A stretch of DNA of 64,000 nucleotides from Anthracocystis setariae. Its lineage: Eukaryota > Basidiomycota > Ustilaginomycetes > Ustilaginales > Ustilaginaceae. The notes beneath the pieces are model-generated. The model was given only the letters and a program-made list of their open reading frames with translations. It did not search any database and was not told where the DNA came from. Shown here in pieces: positions 28,636 through 37,100 of this stretch. Location: positions 62,001-126,000 of the forward strand of contig CAKMXJ010000022.1 in NCBI GenBank assembly GCA_928724745.1. The letters run 5' to 3'. Every line of letters begins with the position of its first letter. Within the stretch, counting starts at the first letter, position 1. Position numbers and translations under genes: made by a program.

Positions 28636-29739
28636 AACGGTGTGTCTTGGCAATGGTCGGATAGTGTGCCGGAAAAGGATCTTGATACTACGCATGACAT
28701 GTACGATACTCGGTGGGGAGAAGAGGTTGGGGAAGTGGAGGATAGATGCTGGATCGTCGAGTTCAGCCGCAATCGCAGGTAGCGATTCGCGACGATTTCA
28801 AGGCTTGGTAAAGCGCTGAAGAGTTTGGTTCACAGGAGGTGAGTTTGAGCTTTGTCCATTTTGACTCTTGCTTGAATCGAATCGAGTTGGGATGTCAGCA
28901 TTCACTGCGATGATGAAATTGAATCTTGAGTGATGCTACTTCTTCTTCCATGGATTGTGCACATGTGAGGAGAATGAGGTGGGAGTAATCCAGTAGGCTT
29001 AAAAGCATTGGCCCGAATCGTGACCGTGACCGTGCCCATTCGGTGGGTCGCCGTGTAGACATGGGTACAGAATAGTACTGTATCCTCCCACCATAAGTTG
29101 TCGCCGCCGATGTGGCGATGGCAAAACGTGATCCACTTCCATCGAAGTCAACTGAAACTACATCCCCACAGGAATGTTATCAATAAAGGTACATGCAGGG
29201 CGTAAACCCCACTTGAATGCCACTGTTCGGAGATGAAGACGATGATTACACTTCTCGGTGGTCGAGCAGATCAGAAGGGATCCAATGGCTTTGTTGCTTG
29301 TTCAGAACCCCACATACCCACCAACTTGGTGGATAGTTAGCCTCACAAAAATGGCACTTGCTATGTCACCTACGATCCGTAGCGCCACCATCTGTGATGC
29401 TGAACACTTTGCAGGAGCTTACGGAGCCCACATCTTGCCTTTCCACATTATCTTCACGCCATCTGTGCATTGCAAGAGTGCTGTGAATATAAGGGAGCCG
29501 AGTATGCACCACGAGGAGCCTTTGCCTCATCCCTCGTTCCCATCGGACTACTTCTGAGAAGTTGTACCGTCCCCCCCTCCCCTCCCCCCCCCTCTTGGCT
29601 CGTACTAGTAACGAGACAGGCATTACACTCGCTTCCCCTCACCACTTCAAAGGGGCCCTGGTTGACCCTACTCTGTCTTTCCCTTCTGCACCACACGAAG
29701 CCTGGCGCTCTCCACTCTCTCTTTTTCAACTCGTCCACA
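28636..29739. other. Intergenic region in the secreted-protein cluster
   Basis: About 1.1 kb without a supportable gene; it includes a TACTGTA word at 29076, a TATAAG element at 29488 and a C-rich stretch around 29570-29595 in the likely leader of the next gene. Confidence 0.55.
29488..29493 (+). promoter_or_regulatory. TATA box
   Basis: TATAAG, 252 bp before the ATG at 29740, the longest such distance in the cluster. Confidence 0.4.
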
Positions 29740-30561
29740 ATGTTGGGCCAGACCAGCACAGCGTCGATCCTCTTCTGCGTGGTGTGCCTCGTGGCACTTG
29801 CGTCCACTTCGTTGGGTGCTCCGGTCATACCCTTACCGTCTATCCCTGAAAGTCGCTGGGAAAACGACCTGTACCCACCCGACCAAGCGTACCGAGAAAC
29901 ACCGAGATTCGCGCCTCCTGCTCCGCGTGGAACCTCTGCACTCGCTGGCGCGCCTCGAAAAAACCGCCCACTCTATTTCACGGGCAAAACGGATCGAGAA
30001 GGGGTCTCTGCCCTCATCCGAGGCCAGAACGGTCTCATCCCTGCTCGTGCACCGCCGCTGGATCTCACCAAGACGACGGCAGCGCGCATGTTCGCCGATG
30101 CGGAAGTGAGACTGAGGCAGCCGCTTGAGCTTCCGATCGGCACCGAGTACCGTGCGATCAAGCTAAAGGGTAATTTACGCGACTACCGTGTGTTGGCAAC
30201 AGCGAAACAACTTGGCAAGCCGTTCTATGCGCAAGATGCAGATGGAAAGATCCGCCTGTACAGTCCACAGCAGGTGGCAGACAGGTCCGTGTGGACGTGG
30301 ACGGATATGGTGCCTCAGTCGGACCAGGAGTTGCTTCGAAAGCTGTATGGGCCGTCGGAGCGCAGTGCAGTGCGCGAGACTACACCGACGTTGACCAGAG
30401 CGACTCATATAGATCCAGTCAATTATGCGCGGTGGAGTGGGTCAAGGGCTCCATTGATGGCGAATAAGCCTGCACAGTCGACTTGGTCCAAGTTCACGAA
30501 AGGGTTGAGCTCGACGTTGGATAAGGCAGGCGCCTTTAGAAGGATCTTCAGAGGTCCGTAG
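29740..30561 (+). CDS. Secreted protein, candidate effector, single-unit type
   Basis: A 273-residue protein with a signal peptide (MLGQTSTASILFCVVCLVAL, then ASTSLG, cut before APVIP). The Pro-rich mature N-terminus contains LIRGQNGLIPARAPPLDL, parallel to the gene at 27104. The hairpin module reads LGKPFYAQDADGKIRLYSP (~159-177), followed by VWTWTDMVPQSDQELLRKLYG, and the tail has WSKFTKGLSSTLDKA. It is the closest relative of the remnant at 28502. The long open frame upstream of 29740 lacks a signal peptide and is probably leader. No known domain is recognised. Confidence 0.84.
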   Translation: MLGQTSTASILFCVVCLVALASTSLGAPVIPLPSIPESRWENDLYPPDQAYRETPRFAPPAPRGTSALAGAPRKNRPLYFTGKTDREGVSALIRGQNGLIPARAPPLDLTKTTAARMFADAEVRLRQPLELPIGTEYRAIKLKGNLRDYRVLATAKQLGKPFYAQDADGKIRLYSPQQVADRSVWTWTDMVPQSDQELLRKLYGPSERSAVRETTPTLTRATHIDPVNYARWSGSRAPLMANKPAQSTWSKFTKGLSSTLDKAGAFRRIFRGP

Positions 30562-31119
30562 GTTTATCTCGATCGTCTCGTAAAGTGTTGTACGGAGCCA
30601 GGCGCTCCGACCGACCCAAAGTCGTTTCGAACAGTAGCTAGATGATTCAGTTGTGCTGACTGTTTGTGTGGTTGAAAGATGAAGTGCAATATGCGGATAT
30701 CCATGATGTGGTTTTGCTGTGAAGACATGAATCGTGCGCGGCGGGCGCCACCAGCTCGCCAACGGAGCTCCGAAAATGAAGGATACAGTACTGTACCATC
30801 AGATTCACGTTTGACCCACCGATGGAAACCTTGTCTGGGCGAGGTGGTGGTTGCAGCACGTATGACACAAGCGATAATGAGGTCAGTGGATCGAGGTTAC
30901 CCACCATCCACTCAGCTCAATTCCACCTCGCACTGAACCCCATCAAGTATCGCAGTCTCCCTCACACTTATAAAAGCTGCCTCCATTTCCTCCTCCTCCT
31001 CCTCCTCCCCTGCATCTCCCATCCCTCCTCACTAAGCGTTCTCGTAGCTGGTTCTACACCTTGTCCGCTTCCCCTTTCCACGTCAACTTTGACTCGACCT
31101 TGCCACACTCTTTTCCACG
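30562..31119. other. Intergenic region with promoter
   Basis: About 560 bp with no gene. It contains overlapping TACAGTA/TACTGTA words at 30784-30795, a TATA box at 30969 and a CTC-rich leader. Confidence 0.55.
30969..30976 (+). promoter_or_regulatory. TATA box
   Basis: TATAAAAG, 151 bp before the ATG at 31120; the best consensus TATA box in the cluster. Confidence 0.6.
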
Positions 31120-31872
31120 ATGATCAGTACCGCCAACAAGCCCTTTCTGCTCTTTAGTCTAATGTTGCTAGCCTTGATGGCCCCCCTCATCCAAGCCAGA
31201 CCAATCAAGACCCCTCTGGCACCAATCCCTGAAACCGCGCCACTCGAAAATTTCAACACCCCACCTCGTCGCCTCCTCAAACAACCCTACAATCTCCGAA
31301 CCGGGCCATTACGACCGCCCAACCGCCCTCCACAAAGCATCCTGGACCTGGTGCCGGAGATGCGGCCAGCACCTCCATCGACGCAAGCCAAACGGGCGTC
31401 AAGGTGGTGGTCGAACTGGAACATGGCATGGTCGCGTCCAGCCAAGCCAGCGCCACCTTCGACGGCTGCTGAGATCGGTCAGCTTCTAGAGAGCGCTACT
31501 CCCACTGGGACCGGGGCGCGGGTGAAATCGACGAATGTGTGGGGGATGTGGAAGTACGCCAAGCTTCGTGGGGATGGGAGGGATGGCGAGGTGCTGCATC
31601 AATTGGCGGCCGAGGGGAGACCGATGTTGGTCCAGGGAGCTGGTGGCAGTGTCTTTGAGGTGAGCCGCAGGGGTGCCGGTGGTGGGTATCAGGTGGTGAG
31701 GCAGGGTGATTTGACCGCCAACATGCTCAGGGATGGGTTGAGGAGGGGTGTGTTTAAGAGGCCGAGTTATGCGGCTTCGATGAAAGCCGGGTCGTCGTGG
31801 TGGTCGAGATTGTCCGAAGTAGCGAGTGGGTGGGTTGGCAAGGTTGTCAAGCAGTTGCGACCGGTGGTGTGA
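31120..31872 (+). CDS. Secreted protein, candidate effector, single-unit type
   Basis: A 250-residue protein with a signal peptide (MISTANKPFLLFSLMLLALM, cut near residue 27 after IQA). It follows the family order: Pro-rich N-terminus, a basic Trp-rich patch (SRWWSNWNMAWSRP), helix PPSTAAEIGQLLESATP (~111), a diverged hairpin PMLVQGAGGSVFEV (~168-181), and the tail SSWWSRLSEVASGWVGKVV. The gene becomes G-rich toward its 3' end. The function is unknown. Confidence 0.84.
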   Translation: MISTANKPFLLFSLMLLALMAPLIQARPIKTPLAPIPETAPLENFNTPPRRLLKQPYNLRTGPLRPPNRPPQSILDLVPEMRPAPPSTQAKRASRWWSNWNMAWSRPAKPAPPSTAAEIGQLLESATPTGTGARVKSTNVWGMWKYAKLRGDGRDGEVLHQLAAEGRPMLVQGAGGSVFEVSRRGAGGGYQVVRQGDLTANMLRDGLRRGVFKRPSYAASMKAGSSWWSRLSEVASGWVGKVVKQLRPVV

Positions 31873-32563
31873 GCGAGTCTACTTGCGAGTAGATGTATAG
31901 TCCGTCATTGCTGCAACTTTTGGTTTTGAAGGCGATTTAGATTCATTTACTTTCGCTGAGCCTCTTTAACCGCGGTGGTGGTGACAGTGCAGGTGGTGTG
32001 GGCGTCAAGTCTTCCCCCACCGAACCGATCTTGGCCGGCAAAGTGACACTGACAGCACTTGCCCATGGGTTCGTGGATCGCCCTCATAACGTCATCTTGA
32101 ACTGATGAGTAGGTTCAACTTGTCATCCACGTTCAACTTTAGTATTACCCTTTCACGAATGATCCGAGTGACACGTGTCGACGTTCTGCTACGCAACCAT
32201 AACGCAACAGACAATGATTGCTTATCTTTGGTCGATAACCCTCTGAGCTCGACTCATCGTAGCGAGAGCGCTGAGCTGAAAGCCATCCCATTTTTCACTG
32301 TACAGTACGTCGTTGTGCCTGTGACTTTTCAATAGGTGGACATGACGCGACGATCCCCACCATGAAACCCGGCTGTTGTCGCCTGTAACCTCCCGTGCTG
32401 CCATTTTACTTCATCTACCTCATATGAACCCTCACATTCTCAACACCGACACAAAAACAAGCACAGTGCATCCATCCATCCATCCATCCTGCTTGCCTCC
32501 CTCCCTCCCTCCCTCCCTCCCTCCATCTCTTCTCGCTCGTTCTGCGGAAACCCCCAAGACACA
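31873..32563. other. Intergenic region with microsatellites
   Basis: About 690 bp without a gene. A TACAGTA word lies at 32301, and CATC and CCCT repeats occupy 32469-32524, just before the next start codon. No clear TATA box was seen for the next gene. Confidence 0.55.
32469..32524. repeat. (CATC)n and (CCCT)n microsatellites
   Basis: Five CATC units followed by about seven CCCT units in the leader of the 570-residue secreted-protein gene. Confidence 0.9.
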
Positions 32564-34276
32564 ATGCACCTCTTTCGCAGACTCATCCACCCATACCACT
32601 CGATCCTCCTCGTCATCGTATTCGTCGCTGTCATCGCCGCTGTCCCGACCGACTCCACGCTTGGTTTGGCGCAACATCAACGCGCGGCTCCATCGGATTC
32701 CACATCTCCAGCTCTTGGCAAGCAACACAATGGTTGGAGGAAAAACTCTGCTGCAGCATCCATGAGCAGCAACGATGCGGGGTTGACGAGGTCGAATGAT
32801 GGGGATATGTCGAAAGGCTCGACTCGACAACGACGGACGACATTGGCCGATTTACTCAAGATTCCTCAAGATGCTTCGGATCGAGAGTCGAATGCTATTT
32901 CACTTGCTTCGCGCTCTGCTTCGTACGATGATGACCAGATCGACTCTGCCCGATCGAGTTCGTCGTCGTCGTCGTCGGGGAGCTTCAAGACTGCACTTGA
33001 CGAACCGGATTGGACATCTATCAGTTCGGACGATGAAGACTTGAAACGATCGCCGCAGTCGGGGAAAGATACCGAGATCTCTTCCACCGATGCTGAGATG
33101 CGGCATAGCGCACCCATCACGCAAGTGGAGCCTACGGCATTCGTCGCGTCTCCCCTCCCGAACGGCCAACCTGATACCTACCTGCAATCCGAACGAAACA
33201 AGCATATCCTCGATGCGATCAACGCGCTGCCTATCGATGACCGTGCTCATTTCGCACTGGTGGTGTTCCGCGATGATGATGGTGGTGGTGCGGCGACGGC
33301 TATGGGGGGGCAGAGGATGTACAAGTATTTCCACCGTACGGGGGTTTCGGTTTCGAGGGAGGAGGTGTATCGTGTGCCTGAGCATGTATACCGCGTGACG
33401 CAATTGGAGAAGGAAGGGGTTCCCACGGATAGACTAGGGTGGAGGTGGAGAGCTCGACCGACTCCACCCCTAGTGAGTGAGGCGGATGTTAAGCTCATTG
33501 AGCCAGACCATCCCCGCATCAACGCTCCCGCTGGAGGGGCGTCTCGACTACTACTACTACTACGAGATAAGCTAGGTTGGCTGCGAATGCATGTTGCCGA
33601 TCTTCGAGATACGATCGCGGTTGGGTTGGATCGTGGGTTGGAAAAGTACCATACGACTGGTGGGATTCCGGCTGTGTATGGAAGACATGAGCTAGACATT
33701 GGTCCGACGATTCCGTACATGGCACGAAAGCTTGCTCAGGAACGCGGCCAAGCGATCATCTTCTACAACGCTTTCAATCCTTCCGATCAATACCACCTTC
33801 GCTACCTCGGCCCCCACCCCCCCACTCCCACTCCCCCCACCACGGACGTTGACAACGCCGCCGCCGCTGCTGCTGCTGCTGCTGCTGCTCACTTGGAACC
33901 CGAACACATGTTCCGAGTCTACAAACCCTCCCTCATCCAAACCCTACCCCTCCCTAAACACTGGCGAAAAGACGGCGACGCAGCACACGCCACATTGGAC
34001 AAGATGCAGACGACTCTGCAAAGGATAAGTAACGCCGAACAGGCGAGGTATGCAGAAGATGTACCCACTCGCTGGACGACCAAGCTGAGAAGTGTTTGGG
34101 GGAGAGGTAAGCAGTGGCTCAAGGCGCGATGGGATCGGGTTAATGCGTGGAGAAGCGCGAGAGGGATGCCGCCAAGAATCATCCGAACCTCAGCAACCCA
34201 GCCTGTATCCTCAACATCGAGGATCGTATCGATGGCTCAGAATTTTCACCTTCCCCCCCGCCATCGTCGTCGCTAG
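32564..34276 (+). CDS. Large secreted protein, candidate effector
   Basis: A 570-residue protein with a signal peptide (MHLFRRLIHPYHSILLVIVF, then VAVIAA, cut before VPTDS). Residues ~30-200 are disordered, acidic and Ser-rich. Two hairpin-like segments follow, ALVVFRDD...QRMYKYFHRTG (~229) and QAIIFYNAFNPSDQYHLRYL (~396), separated by ~167 residues. A polyalanine run from GCT repeats (33857-33890) and Pro/Thr stretch interrupt the second half, and the basic tail contains WGRGKQWLKARW. It is the last and largest gene of the array. Kinship with the rest is weaker than among the small members. It converges on ARP6 with only 78 bp between stops. Confidence 0.82.
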   Translation: MHLFRRLIHPYHSILLVIVFVAVIAAVPTDSTLGLAQHQRAAPSDSTSPALGKQHNGWRKNSAAASMSSNDAGLTRSNDGDMSKGSTRQRRTTLADLLKIPQDASDRESNAISLASRSASYDDDQIDSARSSSSSSSSGSFKTALDEPDWTSISSDDEDLKRSPQSGKDTEISSTDAEMRHSAPITQVEPTAFVASPLPNGQPDTYLQSERNKHILDAINALPIDDRAHFALVVFRDDDGGGAATAMGGQRMYKYFHRTGVSVSREEVYRVPEHVYRVTQLEKEGVPTDRLGWRWRARPTPPLVSEADVKLIEPDHPRINAPAGGASRLLLLLRDKLGWLRMHVADLRDTIAVGLDRGLEKYHTTGGIPAVYGRHELDIGPTIPYMARKLAQERGQAIIFYNAFNPSDQYHLRYLGPHPPTPTPPTTDVDNAAAAAAAAAAAHLEPEHMFRVYKPSLIQTLPLPKHWRKDGDAAHATLDKMQTTLQRISNAEQARYAEDVPTRWTTKLRSVWGRGKQWLKARWDRVNAWRSARGMPPRIIRTSATQPVSSTSRIVSMAQNFHLPPRHRRR

Positions 34277-34354
34277 ATACACCCACACGTACATAGAAGA
34301 GTTTCTCGCCTCCACCCAATAACAAGGGATGTGTAAACACTCTATTGCAAAACC

Positions 34355-36283
34355 TTACATTTGCACCGGTGGATAGAACACCGAATTGGCCGCTCTGACG
34401 ATCTCGGCCTCTCCCGCCCCTCCTTGAACCGACGGATTGATCCACTGTGCATACGTAACCCACCTGCCCCCGTCCACTCCATCCCCCACACTTCCCCCCT
34501 TGGCCTTCTTCCCTTTCCCTTTCCCCCTCCCCCTCCCCCTCGCCTCATCACTCTCAAACTCGACCTGCTGCCTCGTCACGGCGATCTCGAGCGCCATCTC
34601 AACTCCAGCCCTAACTGCCACCTCTGCTGCACTCACCCCTCGCCTCCTCCCCCCCCAAACCCTCACAGGCACATCCACGGGAGCCAACCGCCTCAGCTCG
34701 AGCTGCACCCTTCTCTGCATCCCTACCGCATCAGCCAGTCCGCCGATGAGCACGATGTTGGCCCACATCATGGGTGCCTCGAGCGGGTGCGAGTTCGAAA
34801 CGGCGGTGATGGCTTCGAGGATGAGTTGCGGAATGGGTTTCTGGAGCAGTCCTAGCGAGGTCGGGTTGAAGAGGTGTTCCAGGATGCTGAATCGTTCCAA
34901 ACCGAGGTGGAGCGATTGTGTTTCATCCTGGTCCTCGAGGTTTCTTTTCGATGCGCGCGGCGGAGAACCGGAGGAAGATGCGATGAAGTCACTCTCCCAC
35001 CGCTTCCCACCTTCTCCATCGTAGGCAGAAGGAGGATTGGGCCCCGAGACAATCCCGCCATACCTCCCGCTCTCCCCCTCCCCGGAGTAATCAGGTAACT
35101 TCCACTCGACCTCAATCGCGCTTGCCCTGCGCGTATGTTTCTGCATCAGCAACAGATCCTCCACGGTCCATTCTGCGGGATCTTTGTTGCGGATTTGCTG
35201 CAAACGACTTGGATCCGAACCGAGGATCCTATCGCCCACGGCTGCGGCGACAAACGCGGTGCGTGCAAAGATGTGACTGGTCAACCACGATTCGTCCATC
35301 ATATCCAACTGTTCGAACGAGAGCGTTTCCTTGAGTAGGTTGATGAGCATCTTGCCGCCGAGATCGAGTCGACGGATAGACGGGTAATGCGGCGTGCCCG
35401 AGAGGATGGGCACGGCGTGGCAGGACGAGTAGCCCAGATCGAGCACGAGCATCGCTTCGGGTCGTCGAGTTGGGATGATTTTGGGTATCGAACAAGTCGA
35501 GACTGTGGATGGAAGTGGTGGCGCTCGCATGGGTCGTTTCGAGCGATCGGTTGTTGTTGTTGTTGGTGGTGGTGGTGGTGGTGGGGACGATGTGCCTTGT
35601 CTCGGACGCTTTCCTTTCGGGAGAGGAAGAGGGGGAGAGTCGATTTGGAAGACATCGGTGCCCATACCTACAAGCTCCGCCGCAGTGGTACGCCAAACAG
35701 CATTGGCACCATACTGTTCAAACAGCAGCAGATCCATAGCATACTGAGCCGGTTCCAAATTGCAATACGTCTCTGTGACGACCACCGCCTTGCCGGCTAA
35801 CAGCTTGGGCTTGGGCTTGGTCTTGTGTGTGGCTCCTAAGTGTTGTGTGAGTACGTGATCCCAGATCGTCTTTTGCGCTTGCCAGTCGACGATCACGCCG
35901 GATTGGTGCGGTAGACGCAGATGGAGCGCTGCATAGTCGTTGAGGTGGGTGTGGATTTGGGACGAGACGAAGATGGATTGCTTGGTGGTGGAAGAGGAGG
36001 AGGAGGAGGAGGCGGAGGCGGAGGAGGAGATGGGTTGTGGGGTACGTGTGCGTGCGATGGCGTTGGGGAATGTGGAGATGGGGATGGTTTGTGCGAGCGA
36101 GGCGAGATGGATGGTACCGGTGGAGGAGGAGGAGGAGGAGGAGGAGGGACTTAGAAGGGAGGTGGGGAAGGGGTAGGGGACGGTGGCGATACGGATGGAT
36201 TGTGCGCCATTGTCGATGATGATGATACTGTCTACTCCAGCCAAAGGATCAGTGGCGGTGTGCATGTCCATGGCAGTAGGCAT
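34355..36283 (-). CDS. ARP6: Actin-related protein 6 (SWR1 complex)
   Basis: A 642-residue actin-fold protein. Matches to the Arp6 family include the first phosphate-loop-like segment IIIDNGAQSIRIA, PNAIARTRTP, DWQAQKTIWDHVL, TETYCNLEPAQYAMDLLLFEQY, LVLDLGYSSCHAVPI, LDLGGKMLINLLKE, EWKLPDYS and FNPTSLGLLQKPIP. Arp6 is a subunit of the SWR1 remodeller, which places histone H2A.Z in chromatin. It is much longer than human ACTR6 (about 400 residues) because of Ser-, Pro- and Arg/Gly/Lys-rich inserts at about residues 45-100, 215-255 and near the C-terminus. It is divergent from COX19, sharing a ~285-bp promoter region. No introns are needed. Confidence 0.9.
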   Translation of the reverse strand: MPTAMDMHTATDPLAGVDSIIIIDNGAQSIRIATVPYPFPTSLLSPSSSSSSSSTGTIHLASLAQTIPISTFPNAIARTRTPQPISSSASASSSSSSSTTKQSIFVSSQIHTHLNDYAALHLRLPHQSGVIVDWQAQKTIWDHVLTQHLGATHKTKPKPKLLAGKAVVVTETYCNLEPAQYAMDLLLFEQYGANAVWRTTAAELVGMGTDVFQIDSPPLPLPKGKRPRQGTSSPPPPPPPTTTTTDRSKRPMRAPPLPSTVSTCSIPKIIPTRRPEAMLVLDLGYSSCHAVPILSGTPHYPSIRRLDLGGKMLINLLKETLSFEQLDMMDESWLTSHIFARTAFVAAAVGDRILGSDPSRLQQIRNKDPAEWTVEDLLLMQKHTRRASAIEVEWKLPDYSGEGESGRYGGIVSGPNPPSAYDGEGGKRWESDFIASSSGSPPRASKRNLEDQDETQSLHLGLERFSILEHLFNPTSLGLLQKPIPQLILEAITAVSNSHPLEAPMMWANIVLIGGLADAVGMQRRVQLELRRLAPVDVPVRVWGGRRRGVSAAEVAVRAGVEMALEIAVTRQQVEFESDEARGRGRGKGKGKKAKGGSVGDGVDGGRWVTYAQWINPSVQGGAGEAEIVRAANSVFYPPVQM

Positions 36284-36568
36284 GGTGGGATGACAAGAAC
36301 GTGTCGAGCGAATGAGTTGGTTGGACCCTGACTTGATGCTCCACTCTTTTTGACTGTTAGGTTTGAAATGGCAATATCAGATAAGAATCATAAAAAATGG
36401 ACGATTTCCGATTTCCGTTCTGCCTCCACCAACCCCGCCATCCTTCCTTCCTTCCTTCCTTCCTTGCTTGCTTGCTGCTGTTCGACATCAATATCATCAT
36501 CTCTTTAGCTTTCCACATCTCACTTTACGCCTTCTCACTCACCTCCACTTCAGCCGCCGCAACTTACC
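36284..36568. promoter_or_regulatory. Bidirectional promoter ARP6 / COX19
   Basis: A short spacer between two divergent start codons, with CTTC/CTTG repeats at about 36441-36474. No specific site is recognised. Confidence 0.5.
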
Positions 36569-36966
36569 ATGTCATTTGGCCGCCCTCCAACATTCTCCGA
36601 CTTTAAAGTCTCCCCCCCGGAACGAGGCTCCTTCCCACTCGACCACGAAGGTACGCTTTTGACCCCGCCTTGTTCTTTACCCTTTGGATCCACACTGACC
36701 TCGTGTTTCTGGCTTTTGGGGGTTTTTGTGTAGGTGAATGCAAATCGGTGATGCAGGAGTACATGAAGTGTATCAAGTTGAATCGTAACGATAATGGAGC
36801 CTGTCGTCACCTCTCGCGCGCCTACCTCCAGTGCAGAATGGATAAAGGCCTCATGGAACACGATAACATGGACAACCTCGGCTTCAAAGACGTCCCATCC
36901 CCACCACCAATGGCAAATTCTCAAACCACACCATCCCAACCAACGCCTCCGCCAAGATTAGTCTGA
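36569..36966 (+). CDS. COX19: Cox19, twin CX9C copper-related assembly protein, two exons
   Basis: Exon 1 (36569-36650) and exon 2 (36734-36966) join across an 83-bp intron (GTACGC donor, TAG acceptor) to give 104 residues. The start MSFGRPPTF and the stretch SPPERGSFPLDHEGEC are diagnostic of Cox19. Two CX9C motifs form the coiled-coil-helix-coiled-coil-helix fold: CKSVMQEYMKC and CRHLSRAYLQC, followed by RMDKGLME and NLGF. The protein works in the mitochondrial intermembrane space, where it supports delivery of copper to cytochrome c oxidase. A Pro/Thr-rich tail extends beyond the usual end. Without the intron the frame is broken, so splicing is well supported. Confidence 0.95.
36651..36733 (+). 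other. Intron of COX19
   Basis: 83-bp intron splitting a Gly codon between DHE and ECK; GTACGC donor and TAG acceptor. Confidence 0.88.
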
Positions 36967-37100
36967 AATCCCAACATATAAAATCCCACTCTCACAGCCA
37001 TTTAAGCCAAAAAGGAAAATCCAAAAGGTGCCAACAAACTATATCTCTGCTACTCGGGCCAAGAAGCGCGCAAGACAACTACTACTACCACTGACTACTA

